NCBI GenBank assembly: GCA_019055375.1 | Contig: JAHQIW010003624.1 | Location: 178,877-242,876, forward strand | Direction of reading: 5' to 3' | DNA: 64,000 nt | DNA from: Parelaphostrongylus tenuis | Lineage: Eukaryota > Nematoda > Chromadorea > Rhabditida > Metastrongylidae | In this document: piece after piece, positions 1 through 12,079 of the stretch | Numbering within the stretch: position 1 is the stretch's first letter | Layout of the letters: every line of letters begins with the position of its first letter | Translations under genes and position numbers: made by a program | Notes under the pieces: model-generated | Seen by the model: the letters and a program-made list of their open reading frames with translations, nothing else | The model's database searches: none | Told to the model about the DNA's origin: nothing

Positions 1-615
1 TCGAAAAGAACTGGAATTTTGCAGAACGACAGCAGAAAGACGTGGGTAATGGTATACTATACTTTGAAGAGTAATTATTGCTGTTTTTCTTGTTATCCAA
101 CCCTAGTATGATGACACGTCCTATTTAGAAATAATGATCTATTGCAGCAACGACTAAAATAAGAGTTGATTGATAATAATTAGCCCGCCAAAAACAATTA
201 CAGCGAGAGATGATTTTTCGGTTCAACTCCCTCAACGTTGTTTTGCCACTGTTGAGCTACTGAATGATTACAAAAAGTGGAACAGAAAGAGATTCTGCGC
301 TCCGAACGAAATTGTCTGAAGAAAGGTGACCCTTACATGATAATAACATGGAAATGTTTAAAGGTATTGGATCCTGAGTGCAAATCGTAAATACTGGATA
401 ATCGCTGAAGTTAATCAGTTTCAATAAAGTTGTTTCAAGACTAGCATGATTTTTGATCTAGAATAATTACAGATTTTAGAAAAAATACGACTATCACACA
501 GAGGTGAATATAACAAAGTGAAGGATGTTATGCATCAAAGGTGGAAATTCGTACTTGCATCATTGATATCATACTAGCCTCTGATTCTTTGCGACGAAGT
601 CATGTTTTGTTACTG
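1..615. other. anonymous intergenic DNA
   Basis: No convincing coding stretch, repeat copy or structured RNA was recognised here on either strand. Reading frames are short and broken. Confidence 0.5.
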
Positions 616-619
616 GTAA

Positions 620-793
620 ACAAACAACGAAGCGATTGAACTGTTCCGGCAAGCCGAAGCAAGGGATGAAGTAGCTGCGTATACAGACCAACTAGTTCTA
701 GATTATGTGGTAATGGAGCTCAGTGAGCCACCATCTACACAACTAATCAAAATGGCCACGATGTGTGCGTTCTTCATTGCACATGTTGAGTAG
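620..793 (+). other. unrecognised open stretch (possible exon or relic)
   Basis: An open frame of 57 codons follows an in-frame stop at 617-619 and ends in TAG at 791-793. Its translation is rich in Glu, Ala, Gln and Leu, with a balanced composition that looks more protein-like than neighbouring frames. There is no ATG at its start, no clear splice acceptor, and I recognise no family. The following bases include AG dinucleotides usable as acceptors, but no continuation in a consistent phase was found. It could be chance, an exon, or a decayed element. Confidence 0.15.
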
Positions 794-2160
794 TCACTGA
801 TGCTGAGGTAAAGTTTATTTCGCAGCTTGGCTTCAGCTCATTACAGCATTTTCAATCGCAATTCAGTCTCGGAGCAGTTCGCAGCAGTAAATGAAACTTT
901 CCGAAAGCTATGTTCAGTTTTGAATCGAACATTTCAGTGTGTTATACCTAAATGATTTGACGGCACCATGCAACGATATTCGGCTCATCATCATTAAAAT
1001 TCCGGATATTCATTAATTCTGTAACAAAAACTCAGCAACATCGCTTACTATATCTAATCCGCAAAGCTTTGAAACGTCATGGTATCCTATTCCAAAACGC
1101 CCTTATACAGACGAAGCAGCATCTGTCAATGCGCAACAATCCATTCACAATATGCTCAAAGAGGCGTAAGGAACAGAAAGTCTACAAATAACACTCACAT
1201 AACGCAATTCATGGCAATCCAACAAAATCTGAGAGTCTGCTCACTCCGAGAGGGAACTCATTATAACGCTGTCTTACGTCGACATCGACATATCGCTGGA
1301 TGAAACTGATACGAAATCACCTTTTGTATGGTGTGGCGATTCAAGATTGATTTTGAACCGAACGAAGCAATTCAAGCAGCAAATGAGAGGACTTTCTGTA
1401 ATTCTGATATTGTACAAGAGCAGTACAATTGCATCTTCTCATTTCATCAACTCCATAACGATCTCTACAAAGGTGCAGCCGGACAGTGGACGAGGAAAAG
1501 CCTGTTGACGCGTTCATCTCGCAATTTTGTAATGTGTTTCTTTACCTCTAGTCTGTAATAAAAGCAATGAATTGAATCAACATTAACAAGCTGCTATGCG
1601 TGAGTCCAACAAGCCTGCACTTTGAGCAGGTTGAGAACTTTTCATAGTGGTTGATCAAGTTGTTCTATTTTACCCAACGCGCGCACCAATGTCTAATTCA
1701 GGAGAGGTGATAAAGTAGCTAAGAAGATCCTGAGCTTCACACAACCAAAGGACGACGCTAGACTCATATATATGTTCGCAAAAAATTTTTCAAACAGTAG
1801 CCTTCGTACGAAAGTGCGATGTTCTGCCTATCTGAAGGTACTCGCAAACACTAGGTCAATTAGCACATGGGATTTGGTAGAGGTAAAATGATTATTTACC
1901 ACTAGCCAGCGGTAGACGAGACTTGATTTTCGTTTGAACCTTCACCCCACTGTCAGTTTTTTCTCAAAAGTAAAATCACCTTGTAGTGCTCACGCACAAC
2001 GACCAATTTCGTTGAGAATAGTCTTGAGAGCGAAATCACTTGCTTATCAATGGCAACTACAGCTGGCGTGACTAGAGGTCGACATATCGAACTACTACTA
2101 AATGCTTTATAATGATGAATTATTGAGATCGTACGACGTAAACTCAGCTTAGGGTAAACG
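794..2160. other. anonymous intergenic DNA
   Basis: Only short unrelated open frames (the longest is about 75 codons) with no family resemblance. No repeat shared with the rest of the window was noticed. Confidence 0.45.
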
Positions 2161-2162
2161 AT

Positions 2163-2430
2163 AAAGCTTTCAGCCGCAGTCAATACCTGGGAGATGCGCC
2201 GTGCATTTATCTTCAGTTTAGCTTCGCTTGAAGTGATCTAATGCATATTTGGCCTTTACAATGACTCACTGAGGTCTATCGATGCATCGAGTCAGTGCTG
2301 TTCATTCTTCCGGATATAGTTCGGAATCTAGCGATCTCGGGGAGATGGGCGGCTGGTAACGCATGAACCTGATGTTAAACCATAGACGATGTGTGCAATA
2401 CCGACCACTTCTAACTACTGCTACAACGTG
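2163..2430 (-). repeat. SINE family A, decayed copy 1
   Basis: This copy shares the family A block: an end with an AAAGCTyTCAG-like word, then GAGATGCGCC, then a GAGTCAGTGCTG core. The same order occurs near 11.3 kb and 39.7 kb. In the better copies the high-coordinate end holds a tRNA-like head on the minus strand; here that head (about 2,340-2,430) is too mutated for its A and B boxes to be read. Family A is inferred to be a tRNA-derived, non-autonomous retroposon. Confidence 0.55.
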
Positions 2431-3435
2431 GTCTTAAACTCCGCTTGTTATGTAATTAGTGTGCCGCTTACTTCTTAGTCAAGCATTTTTGACTTCCCCA
2501 AAGTAGTATGTCTCTAGTGTATTACCACCACCTAACTTCCGCACAAACTTTTACGCGCTGACCGTAGATTTGCTCTAACTATCGAATGATGGTCGCAGAT
2601 GACAGTAGGCCGCCCTCAACATTCCTCATTTTCAAAATTTTCGAAAGTGAAAAAGTGTGAACTAATTTTATTCTCTGTACTTGCGGAGAGTTTTCGATTA
2701 ATTGCATCCGTCATGCTTCCACCTGTTTCAGCGGCTTTTAGTTCACGTCCACTCTTTTTTCAAATAGTCAATTTGAATGCCTAGCATAATAGCGGTCTCG
2801 AATGATCAATCTCATTTGTGAGCAAGGCAAACCTTACTTCAAAACGTCTAACATGACAGTAGTTCAGATTTGTTAAACTTGAGTTATAGGCAGAGCCACC
2901 TTGCACCTGAATGGTAATACAGCAGTCTCGAGACGTAATAGTTGATTTACAAGCAAAGTGAAAGTGGAAATTAGCGAGCTTTGTAATTGTCAATGGCATT
3001 TGCTCATATAAGTGCATCAACAAGGGCTGAACGATTTTCCGGGAAAAGAGACTGAAAGCTGTGTCCCTGCCTCAAAAGTTGCTTACTTTACCTCTATCGT
3101 TAATCTTCACGTTTCTTGAAGTTCCCGACATTCTTGTCTCTGAAATGCATTTTAAAGATGACATATTTAGTGGAGTGAATTATCTCTATATCGGACGTCT
3201 CTTCTCGCCGAATGGAATAAATAGAGAGCTTTAACTCAAGCCGAGATGCCACATGACTCCGTGGCAGCGGAAATATCAAATTGATTGACTGATGTACATC
3301 AGCTTCCCAGCATAGTAGTATCCTCCTGTGTTAGACGTGAGTAGTGATTTTTAACATAGTAGCGAGCACCTAGTACTCTTCTTCGCACTGTAAAGTGATG
3401 GGTCAGTTATACGATTCATTTGAAAATTAGTATAA

Positions 3436-3437
<2 letters not shown>
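2431..3437. other. anonymous intergenic DNA
   Basis: Nothing firm. A short AAGCAAAGTGAAA word near 2,950 also occurs inside the W element near 43.79 kb, so an old W fragment may lie at about 2,780-3,020, but the match is too weak to call. Confidence 0.4.

Positions 3438-3490
<53 letters not shown>
3438..3490. repeat. (AT)n microsatellite
   Basis: About 25 uninterrupted AT dinucleotides. The repeat produces spurious Tyr-Ile repeats when translated on the minus strand. Confidence 0.97.
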
Positions 3491-3491
<1 letters not shown>

Positions 3492-5690
3492 AGGAGAGCG
3501 ATTTCAGGACAGCAAGCTTTTCAGTAGAATGAGCTACAAACCTGGTATCTGACATCTCGCTGTAAGACACACGCGTGTTAATCAAAGCAAAACTGTCTTC
3601 CCGTGCCAAAGAGCAATGCTAATGTTGATATAATGATCTAATTAGATGTCGTTCTTTGGTCAAAAAGGCGAGCAAACACATATCCGAGATGTTCACACCT
3701 GAATACAATGCACTAAAGGACAGCAGCTGATTCTTTGTACTACACCCAATGTGACCTACATACAGACTCTTTCTTAGTCTCGATTTATATGGATCTGTGG
3801 GGTGTCTAAATCATTGCCGAGTCATGACAGAAAGAATCTAAGTTTTCATTGCTAACTTCCTGCTCAAGCTTAGTGTTCTATCATTTTTCTTGGTAACTCC
3901 AAAGCGAAAGTAATTTCTACGTTTCCAACTCTGGTCACTACGATCTTTTTCCTTGAGTGAAGCCTGTCTGAACCAAGCAGAACCGCCAGTGTTTTCACTT
4001 TCCAGTTTATGGTGAAATAAAAACTAACATAATTTACTACTACATGAAATCTATTGACTGAAAAAATCGCGTTAACCACAACGATTTGCTAGCACCATAA
4101 TGTCTCCCCATTCTTTCTACGAAGTTGATGAAACTGTGGGGAGGGTGGCACTGATGAAGCGGGAGATACCGCCGAAGCGTACGCATGCCACTAACATACC
4201 AACCTCAAGGAGGCTTTAAACATGCTCACAGACTGATATAATTTATTTTGTCTCTGCGACGAAGAATGAAAGTAAACATGTGTTAGTAAATTGCAAGACA
4301 TTCTGCCAGACTGTATAACTGCAATCTATAAAGATCAAGATAATACTTTGCTGACAGAAAGTTTTCATTGATGAGTGGAAACAAGAAAAAAAAGTCAGTA
4401 GTTTAGCGAGCAATCGGTGAAAGTTGAAGAGAGCAACTGATTATTCTTCTTATGGCGTGAGGAGTTAAATTCATCATGTTGACATGGCTATGTAGACATA
4501 TATAGCTGGGGCACTACAAAATAACTGCATTGTTGAGTGCAAATGAAGCGTCAAAATTAAACCCTTTTTGCACAAAAATCGGCTTGTCGAGGCTCAATCG
4601 AAGACTAACCATTTTCTTTGTGTTCTAGTAAGCTATCAGTTTTGCCTCCGACGTGCAAGTGCTTGATTCCATGAGAATACCGTCGTTACCAAGACGAAGA
4701 TATTATATTTACGTCATTAGGTTTATTTTTGCTCTATTTCTCTGCATTCGCATTCTTCGTGCATGTTTCTAAAATAGCTGTAAATGATTCTGACACGGCG
4801 GCATCACCTTGTTGTTTTTTGAAATCTCAAATCTTCACTAGCACATTATGTCAAGACCATAAACTTCTCTGAGATCTCCAGTCCGTCTCAGGCAAATCTT
4901 GCAAAACATCATACGTGTATCATCCAATATCACGTTCTATACGAAATTTTGTTTCTTGGTTACACAGCTTTCGGATAGTCAACATTTGAAATACCGCGAA
5001 TCGCAGGTACGATGCATCCTATGTAAATTTAGGGGGAAGTAAGCGATATAGAAATCAAAGTAGAACTCCGTAATCACTCTAACCCTCATCTGTAGGATAT
5101 CTCTACTTCGTGACGAGAAAATCGCGTTGATTTTGCAACGCGAGCAGTGATGTACAACGCCCTTTTCAATCTATGTAACATCTACTTTTACATTAGCTGC
5201 TTTTTGCTCATGATCATGTTTTACCGATTTCTGTAGAGCCTTACTAAGTTAGGAGTGCGTTGGTGAGTGCACGTTGTACAAATTCATTTCCTTATGTAGC
5301 TTCGGAGGTTTCCGAAGCAGACTGTGCCATGTTGTTGCTGTTATCATAACACAAACATCGAATAAGCATATCATTTTCTGTATCATCGATTTGGGCAGCG
5401 GTATCTTCTCATAATTGTGCTAGAGGAAGAACAGATGCTACGTGGATTTTGTTTATTCTGAGTGGATGGTTTATCACTTAAAAATTCATGCAGGTAGTGA
5501 AATGTCATATGTAGTCAGAATCTATTATTCTTTGCCTATACTAAATCTAATCAGTATCTGCCATGATTTGAGCAAACAGATATCTACATAAGCAAACAAT
5601 AAACATCCTAAATCGAATCCACTCCAACCCTAATCCCTAAGGGACGACGTGTACCAGCTGAAGTACACGATTGCTTGAGGGACTTTCTTT
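3491..5690. other. anonymous intergenic DNA
   Basis: Long AT-rich stretch with no coding frame above about 70 codons, no recognisable repeat copy and no tRNA-like motif that I could support. Confidence 0.5.
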
Positions 5691-5699
5691 ATAGCAAAC

Positions 5700-6575
5700 A
5701 TCCCAAGGGAGTTTTGCTATCATTTCGGGGACACATGATGATTTAGGCAACGTAGATGGTCCATGACCTTAGAGCGCAAGTGGTACCGCAGAGGTTTGAG
5801 GACCTTAGAGAGAAAATGGTCCAAGTGGCGAGGGCGGCACCCAGCTGCTACCAACATTAACAGGCAGTTCGATCGACGGGCATCATCCGAACGGTCGTCT
5901 GACATCACCCGGATCACCTATTATCTACTCATTATTGCTATCTCCACATAGTCTCGTTATCGTATAGCTAATTGCTATCATAAGGTTGAGCTCATACAAT
6001 TGTCAGATGAACTCAATAGAATTGTGAGCGGAACATATCACTAACGTGGCGGAGCAAACTCACTTAGGCTATGCTCGGCCCAGCATCGCGGTTAAGGGAT
6101 TCTGCCCACATATAATCAGTAGTGACCCCACTGCTAACACTATATACTCACCCACTGGATCCCACCGCCGATGCTTCTACTTGGGGGGGGGGGGGGGACG
6201 AACATAGCAATCCCAAACGGGCTCCGCCACCTAGTCATGCTCCGTTAATAACAACATTCATGGTATCGTCACACGACGATACATCTCATCAATTACGTAC
6301 GTCCACTAATTCGCATTATCGTCACCAGACAAAACATCATATTCAACGACATATGTTCACATATCGATTTGACGCAACCGTTTGTATATTGTTCCTATGT
6401 TATTACAGTAAGATATGTATATTATAGGTTGTTTGGTATAACCCATATAGAACGTTTGAGGGTCAGGTCAGTGCGCAGCTAAGGACGATCTAACAATACT
6501 CAAATATCGATCGGGTCACTGCCTGAGACAAATCCAAGGACCACACAGCAAAAACCACTGAACCTCCACCACATT
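5700..6575. repeat. unclassified interspersed repeat Z, copy 1 (about 0.88 kb)
   Basis: This block matches 51,685-52,135 plus 55,380-55,950 in the same order and orientation. Landmarks include TGGTCCAAGTGGCGAGG, GTGGCGGAGCAAACTCACTTAGG and CACCCACTGGATCC; the block ends near the word CCACTGAA. Relative to copy 2 it lacks about 170 bases around 6,440-6,500. No coding frame is shared between the copies. The copy is uninterrupted, so it serves as the empty-site reference for the Penelope insertion in copy 2. It could be an LTR or another non-coding transposon; no TIRs were recognised. Confidence 0.75.
6183..6197. repeat. poly-G run inside repeat Z
   Basis: Fifteen consecutive G residues. Copy 2 of repeat Z has only ordinary sequence here (near 55,430), so this is a local slippage expansion. 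Confidence 0.9.
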
Positions 6576-8399
6576 CTCGCAAGGTAATACTTTTGATTCA
6601 GACACTTGGCAATCATTCAAAAGCTTATATCTTTGCAAATTTAAGTATGACAGATTTTTGTAAAGAACTTTTTAGTACGTTATAATGGCGAGAATAAAAT
6701 TATATTCCACACTCAATTTGCTCTATTTGCTCGACTGGGGCTTCGGTATGGTTCTTCACAATTGTCTTACAAGTCATTGCATAGCCTAAATCTCGGAATT
6801 TTGATGGTGTAAGTGGTTTTTTAAGAAGGCTGTCATAGAACGCCGTAAAGGGAAAAAGAAGATCAAATTGTAAACCTAAAATGTTAGCCCGTCACTTGGA
6901 CGTTTGTAGTTGGTATGTTGGTAATTTCCGATAAATTTCATACGTCAGAGGTGTCTTTTCGTAACATAAAGAATGGAATATCACGAATGGACCTTTCACA
7001 AAAGTTTTTGGTGCAAAGACTACCCCTCTCGAAGATCTTTTTTGGCGGTGACACCCCGTCATTGTAAGAAAATAAACAAACTTTCAACCCGTTCTGTGCA
7101 TTTGTATCGCCTGTCTTCCGCGAACGTGGCTTCATAGCACATGTTCTACAACTAAACATCTCTAATAAAGGCCTAAGCGAAAATGATTTTAATATGTAAC
7201 TTGAGTAAGTGTAGGAAGAGCTTGCGTTCATCATCGCATACGAAACGCTTCCCCTATGAGCACCCATAATAGAAAAAAAAACATATTTTCCGTTCTTTCT
7301 AGGCATTTTAGTAATTATCAGATGGTAGATCTCAAGAAATCGCAAGGCGTATTCTATTTTTCAAAAGATCTTTAAATTAAGCTGTAACAGTGAAAAGAAA
7401 TTGTTATTTCACACTCAAGTGTCTTTCGATAAGCGAAGCCTTTCCTTAAAAGTTCAACAAATATTCGATGGCACAAATTTCAGCAAACTCTACAGTATTT
7501 TTGGCTTTTCTAAGAAAAAATTCTTTATCGCTCTGCAACACTAAAATTAAAATTAACTTTAACATGCGGCGCGTATGTCTTCCACCTGCATATGAATGGA
7601 TTTTACAACATTGGCATCAGCATCAGCCGTCGCCGTTCAATAAGCAGTTGGTAGCTCAAATCTTGGGGAATGATTTCCATAGTGTGTTTGTTTTTGGAAA
7701 AAAGTTTCTTCGTAATTTTGAGCAACAGGAATAAAACTATGCTGCTCATCCAAGCATTATACACTAGGCACGGCTTTTCTCCCAGGCTTCCACTTGCATT
7801 TCATAGCGCGAATTTCAACAGTCCGAAGGCATACTTAGTTATTGTGAAAGACTTCTAAGTACGTCTTTGCAACGAAAAGAATATTAAATTTAGCACTTGG
7901 CGCGCACCGCACGCCACGTGTCAATTACGCTTCGCGGTCGAAGCGGAGCCGAGTTTTAAACTCAATAATCTCTTAGCTGTGACAACGCTCTAAAACGCAA
8001 TTCTCAAAAATTAGGCTTACCCTTGAGATTATTTTAATTTGTGCTAGTGAAGAGTCATTGAAAGTCCAAAAAAAAAACCTTCCTTCAGCAAAAGATGCTT
8101 GGCAGTAAAAAAGATTCTACTCCACCTTTGCAGTTTAGTATAAAAACCATTTGAAAAATAAAATAAAAGACACTTTTCAGATTCTCGAATTCAAGCTGTC
8201 GAACATTTGCTAAGACCCAAAAAGAGAATTAGAAAAAAAAACTTTTTTTGAATAGGGGTGCGGATAGGGAAAAATAGCGAGAATACTTCTTTGCAAACTG
8301 CATGGTGCCGGTGTTCCAAGCCTCTTATTCAAACATGGTTGTCTCTTACCGCTTACGCTTCGCTGTTTCAATAATGTGGAGTGGTGAGCAGAACAAATT
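6576..8399. other. anonymous intergenic DNA
   Basis: No gene recognised. Open frames of up to 135 codons exist (for example minus strand 6,938-7,345), but none has a recognisable motif, signal peptide or splice context. A GC-rich patch at about 7,895-7,955 carries the inverted words CGCTTCG and CGAAGCG. Confidence 0.4.
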
Positions 8400-8472
8400 C
8401 GCGTCAGTCGCGATTCGAACCCACATCTCACTCTTACCAGGAGCGTCTGCTAAACCGTTGCACCAACGACGC
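8400..8472 (-). repeat. family B tRNA-like element (minus copy)
   Basis: Read on the minus strand this is a 73-nt tRNA-like unit. The acceptor strand GCGTCGT pairs mostly with CTGACGC, the A-box-like word is TGGTGCAACGGTTTAGC, and the B box GGTTCGAAT is perfect. The putative anticodon loop lacks the usual U33, so it is unlikely to act as a tRNA. The B box argues for an ancestral pol III promoter, as in tRNA-derived SINEs. Flanking words AATGTGGAGTGGTGAGC (8,367-8,392) and GCACTCT (about 8,486) are also found beside other family B copies. Confidence 0.75.
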
Positions 8473-8484
8473 TCGTTTTGCACA

Positions 8485-8600
8485 GCACTCTTTTTACTAC
8501 AACACGCTATCTGTCAACAGCCAACCGTCGACGGTCTGGTGAGGCAGCCGCTATCGGCATTGAACACACTTATGTTGACAGATAATGGGCATCAATAATC
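8485..8600. repeat. family B middle segment
   Basis: This segment contains TATCTGTCAACAGCCAACCG and a terminal TGTTGACAGATA. A homologous segment lies at 34,185-34,275 between two divergent tRNA-like units. It therefore belongs to family B and links tRNA-like units in opposite orientations. Confidence 0.6.
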
Positions 8601-8611
8601 AATCAAAATTC

Positions 8612-8829
8612 ATTTATTTGACCGCCGCTTGCGGTGGGTATGATGTTATAATATACCCAATAATGTGGAGCGATGTGCAAAACGAGCGCCGGTGGTGCAA
8701 CGGTTCAACACACGCTCCCAGAGTGAGATCTGGTTTCGAATCCCGGCTGACGCAAATGTTTTTGCCCAGCACTCCACATTATTGGGTATATTATAGCGTC
8801 ATGCCACCGCAAGCGGCGGTCAAATAAAT
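8612..8829 (+). mobile_element. foldback element with tRNA-like core (family B)
   Basis: Two arms of about 70 bases (8,612-8,681 and 8,760-8,829) are near-perfect inverted repeats; each starts ATTTATTTGACCGCCGC when read inward. They flank a tRNA-like core at 8,686-8,754 with acceptor GCGCCGG against CTGACGC, an A-box-like GGTGCAACGG, and a B box GGTTTCGAATCCC carrying one extra T. The transcript would fold into a long hairpin capped by a cloverleaf. No protein is encoded. It could be a MITE that captured a tRNA-like unit, or a SINE whose flank was duplicated in inverse. The arms also occur, more diverged, beside the copies at 33.97-34.39 kb. Confidence 0.85.
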
Positions 8830-9458
8830 CAATTTCGATCTTTCACTATCCATGAGAATTCACTTTTTCTCGTAAACACCTACTCTGAATAATTGGAAAT
8901 AAACGAATTATTGATATAAACTTGGTTATAGTGATAGTGTTCGATGGACACGTATCGAATACAGCATGCATAATATATGTTGATAAATTACTAGCTGTTC
9001 TCCAATTTTTATTTACAATGATGACTCTTGGGTCATTGAACTAAGAAGAGCAAAACTGATGATTTTTCTTGTGACCCCCTTTGTACAATGCAACACTCTG
9101 CAGAAGACATGTACAACTTAACTAAAAGCGTATGAGTGAGCAAAGAAAATCTTGTTCTATCAAATTAATGCTAGAAATCCGGAATTTTTTGCGAAAGGAA
9201 GAAAATATCAATTAATCAAAGAAAACCACAAAAATCTCTTTGCGCGCATCGACTTCTATAGCCGTCCCTTGGGGCTTAACTCCAAAATGTAATCCCTTTA
9301 TGAGTGCTAAAGTAAAGTAAGAAATTCTCTTCGGTAATAAAGGTGCTATGGAAATTGTCAAAATTTATATCATCAACAATCTGTTAAAAGTCTAGCGTAA
9401 TAACTTTGTTTAGAAAAAAATGCTTGAGTGTGAAAAGAAAGATCGGTGAGCAGAACAG
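8830..9458. other. anonymous intergenic DNA
   Basis: Nothing recognised apart from short AT-rich words. It is bounded by family B elements on both sides. Confidence 0.45.
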
Positions 9459-9610
9459 GCGCCACCAGTGCAACGAGTTAGAGCACGCTTTCCTAAATAG
9501 AGTGAGATGTGGGTTCGAGTCTCGTTGAGACAACCGTTTTGCATATCACTCTGCATCAAAGGGTATATTTTAATCGTCACACCACTGGTAGAAGTGGTGT
9601 GATAAAAGTG
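9459..9610 (+). repeat. family B tRNA-like element with tail
   Basis: A tRNA-like unit at 9,459-9,531 (GCGCCACCAGTGCAACG start; B box GGGTTCGAGTC). The tail includes GGGTATATTTTAATCGTCAC and ends with the small hairpin word CCACTGGTAGAAGTGG, matching the arm sequence of the foldback element at 8.6 kb in decayed form. Confidence 0.75.
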
Positions 9611-9649
9611 GAAATATATTTGATGATCAGACATCCACTGTCTGCCAGC

Positions 9650-9900
9650 GTGACTGTTTCCAATGTCGATAAGCTACTACCTGGGCCAGGCCGTTGAGGG
9701 CTGGTAGCTGACAGGGAGATGCGTTGTAACGCAGTAAGAGTGGTGACAAAGGCGGGAGTCAGTAATGCAACGGCTTAAAGCGCTCCTACCCAAACAGAGT
9801 AAGATGTGGGTTCGAGTCCCGCTTTACGTAAAAATTTCGCTCAGACATTCGACATCAGTGGGTATATTTGAAGCATCATACCACTGCTGGAAACGGTTAA
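9650..9900 (+). repeat. family B element with upstream segment
   Basis: The upstream part contains GCTGACAGGGAGATGCGTTG and a TAAGAGTGGTG word, shared with copies at 34.26 kb and 48.22 kb. The tRNA-like unit at about 9,752-9,829 retains ATGCAACGGCTTAAAGC and the B box GGGTTCGAGTCCC. The tail (GTGGGTATATTTGAAGCATC) resembles that of the preceding copy. This copy best shows the order: upstream segment, tRNA-like unit, tail. Confidence 0.7.
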
Positions 9901-11339
9901 TTGGAAAAAAAAAACATGTATGATCGATCATCTAAATACGCTTTTATTTCTACTTTTCAAGCACATTTAGGTAGCTATTTCAAAATAAGGTACTTCATCA
10001 AAATTGTCGAAATTCAATTATCACACGGTTATTTAAAATGCTAAAAAGATTGAAAATCACGTTCTCCAGGAGATCAAAATAGGATGAGACATCGGAAGTG
10101 ATCCAAATTTGCAAAACCTAATATTCTTTTAACAGTTACAGCGTTTCTTGAATAAAAGCAAGCACACCGTTGAAATTGCTAGCAATCGCCCTATCTAGTA
10201 TTTATTAGCTGGTCATTAAAAAAAACTTTATAGGGTGAAAAATACTCGAATGTCAAGAAAAAAAAACCCCTTTTTGGCTGTTACAGCAGAGAAAATGAGC
10301 CATTAAGGAAACAAAATACATTGTTCAAATTCACTTGATATCGAATATCGAATGATTGCTGTAAAGTGCTACGAAATTAAAAAATCCGTTCAACGAAAGG
10401 GCTCAATCAGAATGAGGAAGACGGAAAAGAACCGCTTTGTTTCTATCCCTTCTTCACACGCCATAGCTGTGAATAAGTATTTTGAATGGTATTACCCACT
10501 GTTCTAAAAAATGTGAATCTCAAATGAAACAATAATCAAAAAAGCATTAAGAATTATATAGTTGCGATAAAGTGGAACCGCATGCAATAAGCTGTATTGC
10601 TCTTGACGGAAAACTTATTGTGTTCTAATTTCCAATGTAATTTATGCAATATAGTGTATGACAACTGAAGGAAATAAAAGGTAAATTTGGCTGAAGTGTG
10701 GTTATGCATGGATTAAATATTACAGAGATGATCGATGAAGGTTTTAAATGCATGCTTAATCATAAGTGTTTGGTTTTTCTCTTAGAAAGTGTGGATTGCA
10801 TATGGAGCAATGACGCGATTTCTAATAAAAACAACTTTACTGAAGTGTATTTCACCATATTTGACCAATTGCTGATACAGAATTCCTAATTACTGAGGAG
10901 CAATGTCCGTTGTGAAGCACAAACATTGGGCTGATTCTATTGGGAACAAAACGTAAAGTTTTACTTGTTAGTAGGGAATGCTATAAAAATCTTTGTTTTG
11001 AAATTATCTAGATTTGAACTATCGTATGGCTGCCAAAGTTCAGCGAGAAGCTCTGGTATTTCAAACCTAAGCCATTGATGGCCCCAATCACCAGCCCGAT
11101 ACTCATTCCCAACTCAGCGATATTAATTAGTGTGCTTTGTTGTCATTCCTCTACATTACTGTCTTTAAAAACTATTGCTTACTGAAGGTATGTCTTCTTT
11201 ATCTTTGCAGTTACTGAAGCCCTTCTCCTCGCTACACGTAGCAAGCACTCTAGTCGGGCATGTAATCCCTTGTTCACATAAAGTGGTGAGGGCTTGCTTT
11301 TGTCAGCTAAAGCATGGATAAAGGATAAATTTTTGGCTT
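9901..11339. other. anonymous DNA with U-repeat words
   Basis: No gene recognised. The segment 10,130-10,200 shares TTACAGCG, then AAGCACACC about 30 bases later, with 59,253-59,300. This points to a low-identity copy of a dispersed repeat (called U here) whose limits I could not define. Confidence 0.4.
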
Positions 11340-11618
11340 TGACCAAAATCTCAGAGATATGCCACACATTCGTCTTCAGCATATCATTTTTTTGAGTTGA
11401 TCGAGTATATATTTGGCCTCTACATTGACTTACGCTGGCCTCTCGTCATATCGAGTCAGTGCTGCTTATCCTCCCATACAAGTTTGAGACCAGTATGGCA
11501 CTAATTTAAAATTCGCGTAGGAACGGAAGATTTGGTAAGCCATGAGCGCGCTATCGTACTGTCGACCTTGTGTGCGGACGCAGAGCACCTCTGACCACTG
11601 CCCCACACGCGCTTATCA
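11340..11618 (-). repeat. SINE family A, copy 2
   Basis: It carries GAGATATGCC, GAGTCAGTGCTGCTTATCCT and, near the high-coordinate end, a minus-strand tRNA-like head with A-box-like GTGTGGGGCAGTGG and the inverse end GCGCGCTC. The structure parallels the copy at 39.65-39.95 kb. Family A is inferred to be transcribed from its internal pol III promoter from high to low coordinates. Confidence 0.75.
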
Positions 11619-11944
11619 AAGCCACGATGAGCTCATTAGGGCATATGGTGCCTGCCTTCAATTCGTGACCTGCTTAGCTGAAGCCCATGCAACAATGTCC
11701 CTTTGCAAATGCTGCTTCCTCCACTGGTTGTGAATCATTCAAAATGTTGGGTATGAGCAAAAGGATTTTTGAGAATCTTGAGGGTGCACTCAACAAGTAA
11801 TTCAAACGGTACTTAAAAATTTCTCCTGTCGTCCTTTTCAGGGAAGGTAGTTGTGCGCTAAGCCATTCACTAACCTGCAATTTTTGTTCACTGAAGCTGT
11901 GATGCCTTCTGCTTTGCGAGGAATAGATGTAGATTGTATCACCA

Positions 11945-12075
11945 CGTTGAAACATCAGTGGGTCACCTCACGTGACTGTGAAAGCCACATATGCAATCAA
12001 ACACATCAAAAAGCGCTAAGCTTCAGAGATGCAAGCATGGCGCATCCTTAAGAAATGATTAACGCTGAGAGCTTT
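11945..12075 (+). repeat. SINE family A fragment
   Basis: Reverse-orientation fragment containing the complements of GGGATGCGCC and of the AAAGCTCTCAG end. It covers the tail half only; the tRNA-like head is absent. Confidence 0.6.
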
Positions 12076-12079
12076 GTTT

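Noticed and set aside
3427..3609. Minus-strand frame with a long Tyr-Ile repeat
   Set aside because: It is the translation of the (AT)n microsatellite.
6938..7345. 135-codon minus-strand frame
   Set aside because: No recognisable motif, signal peptide, homologous copy or splice signals. Length alone is not evidence at this base composition.
8686..8754. Functional tRNA gene
   Set aside because: The B-box region has an extra T, the anticodon loop is not canonical, and the unit occurs as many decayed dispersed copies.
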